From Nocardiopsis sp. NRRL B-16309 (GTDB lineage Bacteria > Actinomycetota > Actinomycetes > Streptosporangiales > Streptosporangiaceae): 64,000 bases of DNA. The notes under the pieces are model-generated. The model was not told where the DNA came from. It saw only the letters and a list, made by a program, of their open reading frames with translations, and ran no database searches. Where the stretch lies: contig NZ_LGEC01000075.1 in NCBI RefSeq assembly GCF_001279585.1, positions 1 to 64,000 of the forward strand, written 5' to 3'. Positions within the stretch are counted from its first letter, which is position 1. Each line of letters starts with the position of its first letter. The translations under genes were made by a program, and so were the position numbers. Below are positions 61,122-64,000 of the stretch, in pieces.

Positions 61122-62195
61122 TCAGTGGCCGGGCGGCGGGATCTCCCCGGAGCCGCGGACGATCAGCGAGGTGGGGACCCGCTCCTCCCTGGGCGCCCCG
61201 TCGTCCCCGGAGATGCGCTCGAAGAGGCGCTGGACGGCCAGCGTGCCGATGCGCATCACGTCCTGGGCGACCACGGTCACCCGGGGCGCCAGCAGGTCGG
61301 CCAGCGGGAAGTCGTCGAAGCCCACCACGGCCACGTCCTGGTGCCGTCCCCGCTCCTGGAGGGTCTGGATGGCACCGATGGTCACGAGGTTCTGGGCGGT
61401 GAACAGGGCCGTGGGCGGGTGCGGGGAGTCGAGCATGGCGGCCACGGCCCGGGCCGCGCTCCCGGGGTCGGGCAGGTCCAGGGCCACCCGGCCGGGGCGT
61501 TCGGGCAGGCCGCGCTCGGCCAGGGCCCGGCGGTAGCCCGTCAGGCGCTCGCCGACCGTGGTGATGGAGGATTCGTCGCCCAGGAAGGCGATCTCGCTGT
61601 GGCCGTGGTCGGCCAGGTGCAGGACGGCCTCGCGGGCCCCCTCGGTGTTGGTGGCCAGCACCGCGTCGGCCGCCAGCCCCCGCGGGGGCCGGTCCACGAA
61701 CACCACCGGCGTGCCGGTGCGGATCTCGCGGTGCAGGTAGCCGTGGTCCGGGGCGGCCGGGACGATGATGATCCCGTCGACCCGGTGCAGGGTGGCGGCA
61801 CGCACCAGTTCCAACTCGCGCTGGGGCTCCTCGTCCAGGCTTCCGGCGAACACCAGGGTGTCGTGCTCGCGGGCCACGTTCTCCACCGCCCGGCTCAGCG
61901 TGGCGGAGAAGGGGTTGGCGACGTCCTCCAGTAGCAGGGCGATCTGCCGGGTGGCGCCGTCGGTGCGGCGCAGACTGGAGGCGGCGAGGTTGGGCTGGAA
62001 GTCGAGCTGGGCGATGGCGCGGGTGACACGGTCGCGCAGGTCGTCGGAGACGGTGGAGACGCCGTTGATGACCCGCGAGACCGTCTTGATGCTCACCCCG
62101 GACAACGCCGCGACGTCGCGCATGGTCGCCCGGCGCGCCGGCTCTCCGGTCGCGGTCCGCTGGTCACTGTCTCTCTGGTTCACCGACACCTGCAT
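61122..62195 (-). CDS. LacI-family transcriptional regulator
   Basis: A 357-aa regulator. Helix-turn-helix at about 24-46 (TMRDVAALSGVSIKTVSRVIN) and a periplasmic-binding-like ligand domain to the end (IALLLEDVANPFSATLSRAVE, GTPVVFVDRPPRG, GYRRALAERGLPE, VAVVGFDDFPLADLLAPRVTVV). Such proteins repress sugar genes until the sugar binds. It lies downstream of, and on the same strand as, the GH32 gene (104 bases apart), so fructan or sucrose is a likely inducer; operator site not seen. GGAGAG precedes the ATG. Confidence 0.9.
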   Translation of the reverse strand: MQVSVNQRDSDQRTATGEPARRATMRDVAALSGVSIKTVSRVINGVSTVSDDLRDRVTRAIAQLDFQPNLAASSLRRTDGATRQIALLLEDVANPFSATLSRAVENVAREHDTLVFAGSLDEEPQRELELVRAATLHRVDGIIIVPAAPDHGYLHREIRTGTPVVFVDRPPRGLAADAVLATNTEGAREAVLHLADHGHSEIAFLGDESSITTVGERLTGYRRALAERGLPERPGRVALDLPDPGSAARAVAAMLDSPHPPTALFTAQNLVTIGAIQTLQERGRHQDVAVVGFDDFPLADLLAPRVTVVAQDVMRIGTLAVQRLFERISGDDGAPREERVPTSLIVRGSGEIPPPGH

Positions 62196-62299
62196 CTACT
62201 CTCCGGACACCGTGGCGGCGCACCCGGGCGTGGCCGGGGCGGCACCATGGGGGTGCCGCCCCGGCGCTCACCGCCGTCCGGGTACGCGGGGGGACGGAC

Positions 62300-64000
62300 T
62301 CATTCTGCCGCACCGTTCGGATCGGGGCCGAGCGGACGGATGACCACGTCCTCGACCGAGCCCGTGCCGCCGTCGGCGCGGACGGAGATGCCGGTGGCGT
62401 CGGGGTCGGGGAAGACGAGGTCGGTCAGGGTGGCCCGGCCGCCGTCGGCGAACACCTCGACCGAGGAGGTGTCCACGACCACGCGCAGGCGCAGGGCGCC
62501 GTCCGTCAGGGGCAGCGGGACCGTGCTGCGACTGGGGAAGGCGGGGTGCAAGCCCGTGTTCCCGGACGCGGTGCGGTCCAGGAACAGCTCCTGGGCGGCG
62601 GTGTCGTAGCCGACCACGGTGGCCTGGTCGGCGCCCTCGTGCACGCGCAGACCGATCTCCCCGGCCCGGCCCGGGCGCAGCGTCAGCTCGATCTGGTAGG
62701 CCTGGCCGGGTTCGGCCGGCGGCAGGTCGAGACCGCGCGCGTGCACCGGGGCGCGGTCGCGTTCGTAGACGGGGTCGCCGTAGACCGACTCCAGCTGGTC
62801 GACGGGGTTCTGCACCAGCTGGGGGCGGCCGTCGACGGTCTCCAGCTCCAGCTGCCGGGGCAGGGCCATGGCGCCGCGCCAGGGGGAGGTGGGCGTGTCC
62901 TGCGCGTACTGCCAGTTGTTCATCCACGCCATGGTGACGCGGGCGTCGTCGGGGGTGTCGTTGTAGGAGACGGCCGCGTAGTAGTCGCGGCCCCAGTCGA
63001 GCCAGTCGTAGTCGGCCAGGCCGGGTACCGGGTCGTCGGAGAACATCACGTGGTCGAGCAGGACGTGCCCCCACCCGCCGGTGGCGTCGTCCTCCACGCG
63101 CAGCCGGGCGGTGTGCCCGACGAGGTCGGCGACGTTCCAGGAGACCCAGTCCAGGCTCTCGCTGTCCTGGCCGGTGGCGGTGCGCACGACCTCGCCGTCC
63201 ACGACCAGGTCGACCGAGGCGTGGCCGCCCCCGCCGGTCCTGGGGTGGTGGCCGCCGCCCACGAGCAGGTTCACGAAGTCGCGGTCGATGGTGAACTCGG
63301 GCGAGGTGGCGTGTCCGCGCGGGGCGTCGCCGCCGACGAAGCTGTTCAGCAGGCGCTCACCCTCGTATCCGGTCACGGGGTGCTGGCCGTCCAGCGTTCC
63401 GGCGGCGGGTTCGGTGCCGAAGGGGCCCTCGCCGCCCAGGCCGTCGAGGTCGTTGACGACCTCCCAGCCGCCGTAGCCGTCCTCGAAGCCGGCGAAGACC
63501 TCGCCGTCGGGAGGCCCGGTCTCCACCAGGCGCTCGGGGGTGAACGCGGTGCCGTCGAAGTCGCCGACGAAGTACTGGGCGCCCGAGCCCCCGGCGACGG
63601 AGCCGGGGTTGAGGTTGACGATGAGCACCCAGCGGGTGTCGTCGGGGTCGCCGTCCACGGGCAGCTCGAACAGGTCCGGGACCTCCCAGACGCCGCCGTC
63701 GGCGTGGGCGGGCCCGAAGTCGCTGAGGAACTCCCACTCCAGGAGGTCGTCTGAGCGGTGGAAGTGGACGGTGTGCTCGGTGGCCACGACCGTGGCCATC
63801 ACCCAGTAGCCGCCCTCCTCGTACCAGAACACCTTGGGGTCGCGGAACTCGCCGGAGCCGATGTCCAGGACGGGGTTGCCGTCGTAGCGCTCCCAGGTGT
63901 AGCCGCCGTCGAGGCTGTAGGCCGCGGACTGGGCCTGGATGCCGGGCCGTTCGGAGGCGCCGGTGTAGGCGCTCGTGTACAGGGCGACCAGGGGCGGGTT
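62300..64000 (-). CDS. Glycoside hydrolase family 32 (levanase/fructan hydrolase), 5' end outside window
   Basis: The frame is open to the window edge, so the protein starts beyond 64000; 566 codons are visible. GH32 blades show WERYDGNPVLD, GEFRDPKVFWYE (RDP motif), GGVWEVPDLFEL (the usual W-E-C-P is W-E-V-P; the Glu is the acid/base), and VTMAWMNNWQYA. The C-terminal 190 residues are the usual beta-sandwich. Between the propeller blades sits an extra block of about 170 residues with GHATSPEFTIDRDFVNLLVGGGHHP. Such enzymes cut fructose from levan, inulin or sucrose. Family members of this size are usually secreted, but the signal region is outside the window. Confidence 0.88.
   Translation of the reverse strand, partial: NPPLVALYTSAYTGASERPGIQAQSAAYSLDGGYTWERYDGNPVLDIGSGEFRDPKVFWYEEGGYWVMATVVATEHTVHFHRSDDLLEWEFLSDFGPAHADGGVWEVPDLFELPVDGDPDDTRWVLIVNLNPGSVAGGSGAQYFVGDFDGTAFTPERLVETGPPDGEVFAGFEDGYGGWEVVNDLDGLGGEGPFGTEPAAGTLDGQHPVTGYEGERLLNSFVGGDAPRGHATSPEFTIDRDFVNLLVGGGHHPRTGGGGHASVDLVVDGEVVRTATGQDSESLDWVSWNVADLVGHTARLRVEDDATGGWGHVLLDHVMFSDDPVPGLADYDWLDWGRDYYAAVSYNDTPDDARVTMAWMNNWQYAQDTPTSPWRGAMALPRQLELETVDGRPQLVQNPVDQLESVYGDPVYERDRAPVHARGLDLPPAEPGQAYQIELTLRPGRAGEIGLRVHEGADQATVVGYDTAAQELFLDRTASGNTGLHPAFPSRSTVPLPLTDGALRLRVVVDTSSVEVFADGGRATLTDLVFPDPDATGISVRADGGTGSVEDVVIRPLGPDPNGAAE

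Overview
The window is about 64 kb of very GC-rich DNA with the codon use, GTG/TTG starts and gene families of an actinomycete. The best clue to genus is the S1 protease at 43331-44485: its mature part closely resembles the alkaline serine protease known from Nocardiopsis. Fused PafBC, a single-gene Pup proteasome, the GarA-like/MerR/gcvP block and a CstA/ArsA operon fit Nocardiopsis or a near relative. No rRNA, tRNA, CRISPR array, prophage or insertion sequence was recognised.

Layout. (1) 1-8.6 kb, accessory: a truncated secreted ricin/beta-helix protein, an unknown 595-aa protein, a cytosine-deaminase-like amidohydrolase, a repeat cluster, a PRC-barrel/DUF2382 stress-type protein, a flavin amine oxidase and a split-barrel flavoprotein-like gene. 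(2) 8.7-12.2 kb: a tightly coupled operon of CstA transporter, small Cys-Cys-ending protein and ArsA-like ATPase, then a DUF2795 gene. (3) 12.5-22 kb, conserved actinobacterial core: CDP-alcohol phosphatidyltransferase, nucleotidyltransferase fused to a degenerate phosphomannomutase, zinc-ribbon/FHA protein (GarA-like), bifunctional nuclease, MerR regulator, glycine riboswitch and gcvP. (4) 22-33.7 kb, mixed: TPR protein, DUF5999, ThrE-type exporter, orphan response regulator, RecB-like nuclease diverging from a site-2 protease, XRE-TPR/SLOG pair, polyphosphate glucokinase, TrmI tRNA methyltransferase.

(5) 34-61 kb, the Pup-proteasome locus: mpa, dop, then a 7.7-kb interruption (DUF4352-like exported protein, PucR regulator diverging from an MHS transporter plus amidohydrolase, extracellular S1 protease), then pup-prcB-prcA-pafA, an FKBP lipoprotein, a formyltransferase-like gene, DUF3866, fused pafBC, a small membrane protein, tatA, tatC, DUF397, a lipid kinase and the Ski2-like helicase helY. 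Pup is made ending in Gln, so Dop deamidation must precede PafA ligation; Mpa ends QYL, the motif that docks on the 20S core; PrcB carries a propeptide before its catalytic Thr. (6) 61-64 kb: a LacI regulator and the 3' part of a GH32 fructan hydrolase that runs off the window.

Regulation visible in sequence: a glycine riboswitch before gcvP, about ten strong terminator hairpins, and a recurring TANNNT box 6-7 bases ahead of the start codon, the sign of leaderless transcripts. One such box precedes a 9-codon reading frame whose stop overlaps the helY start (CTATGA), suggesting translational coupling.
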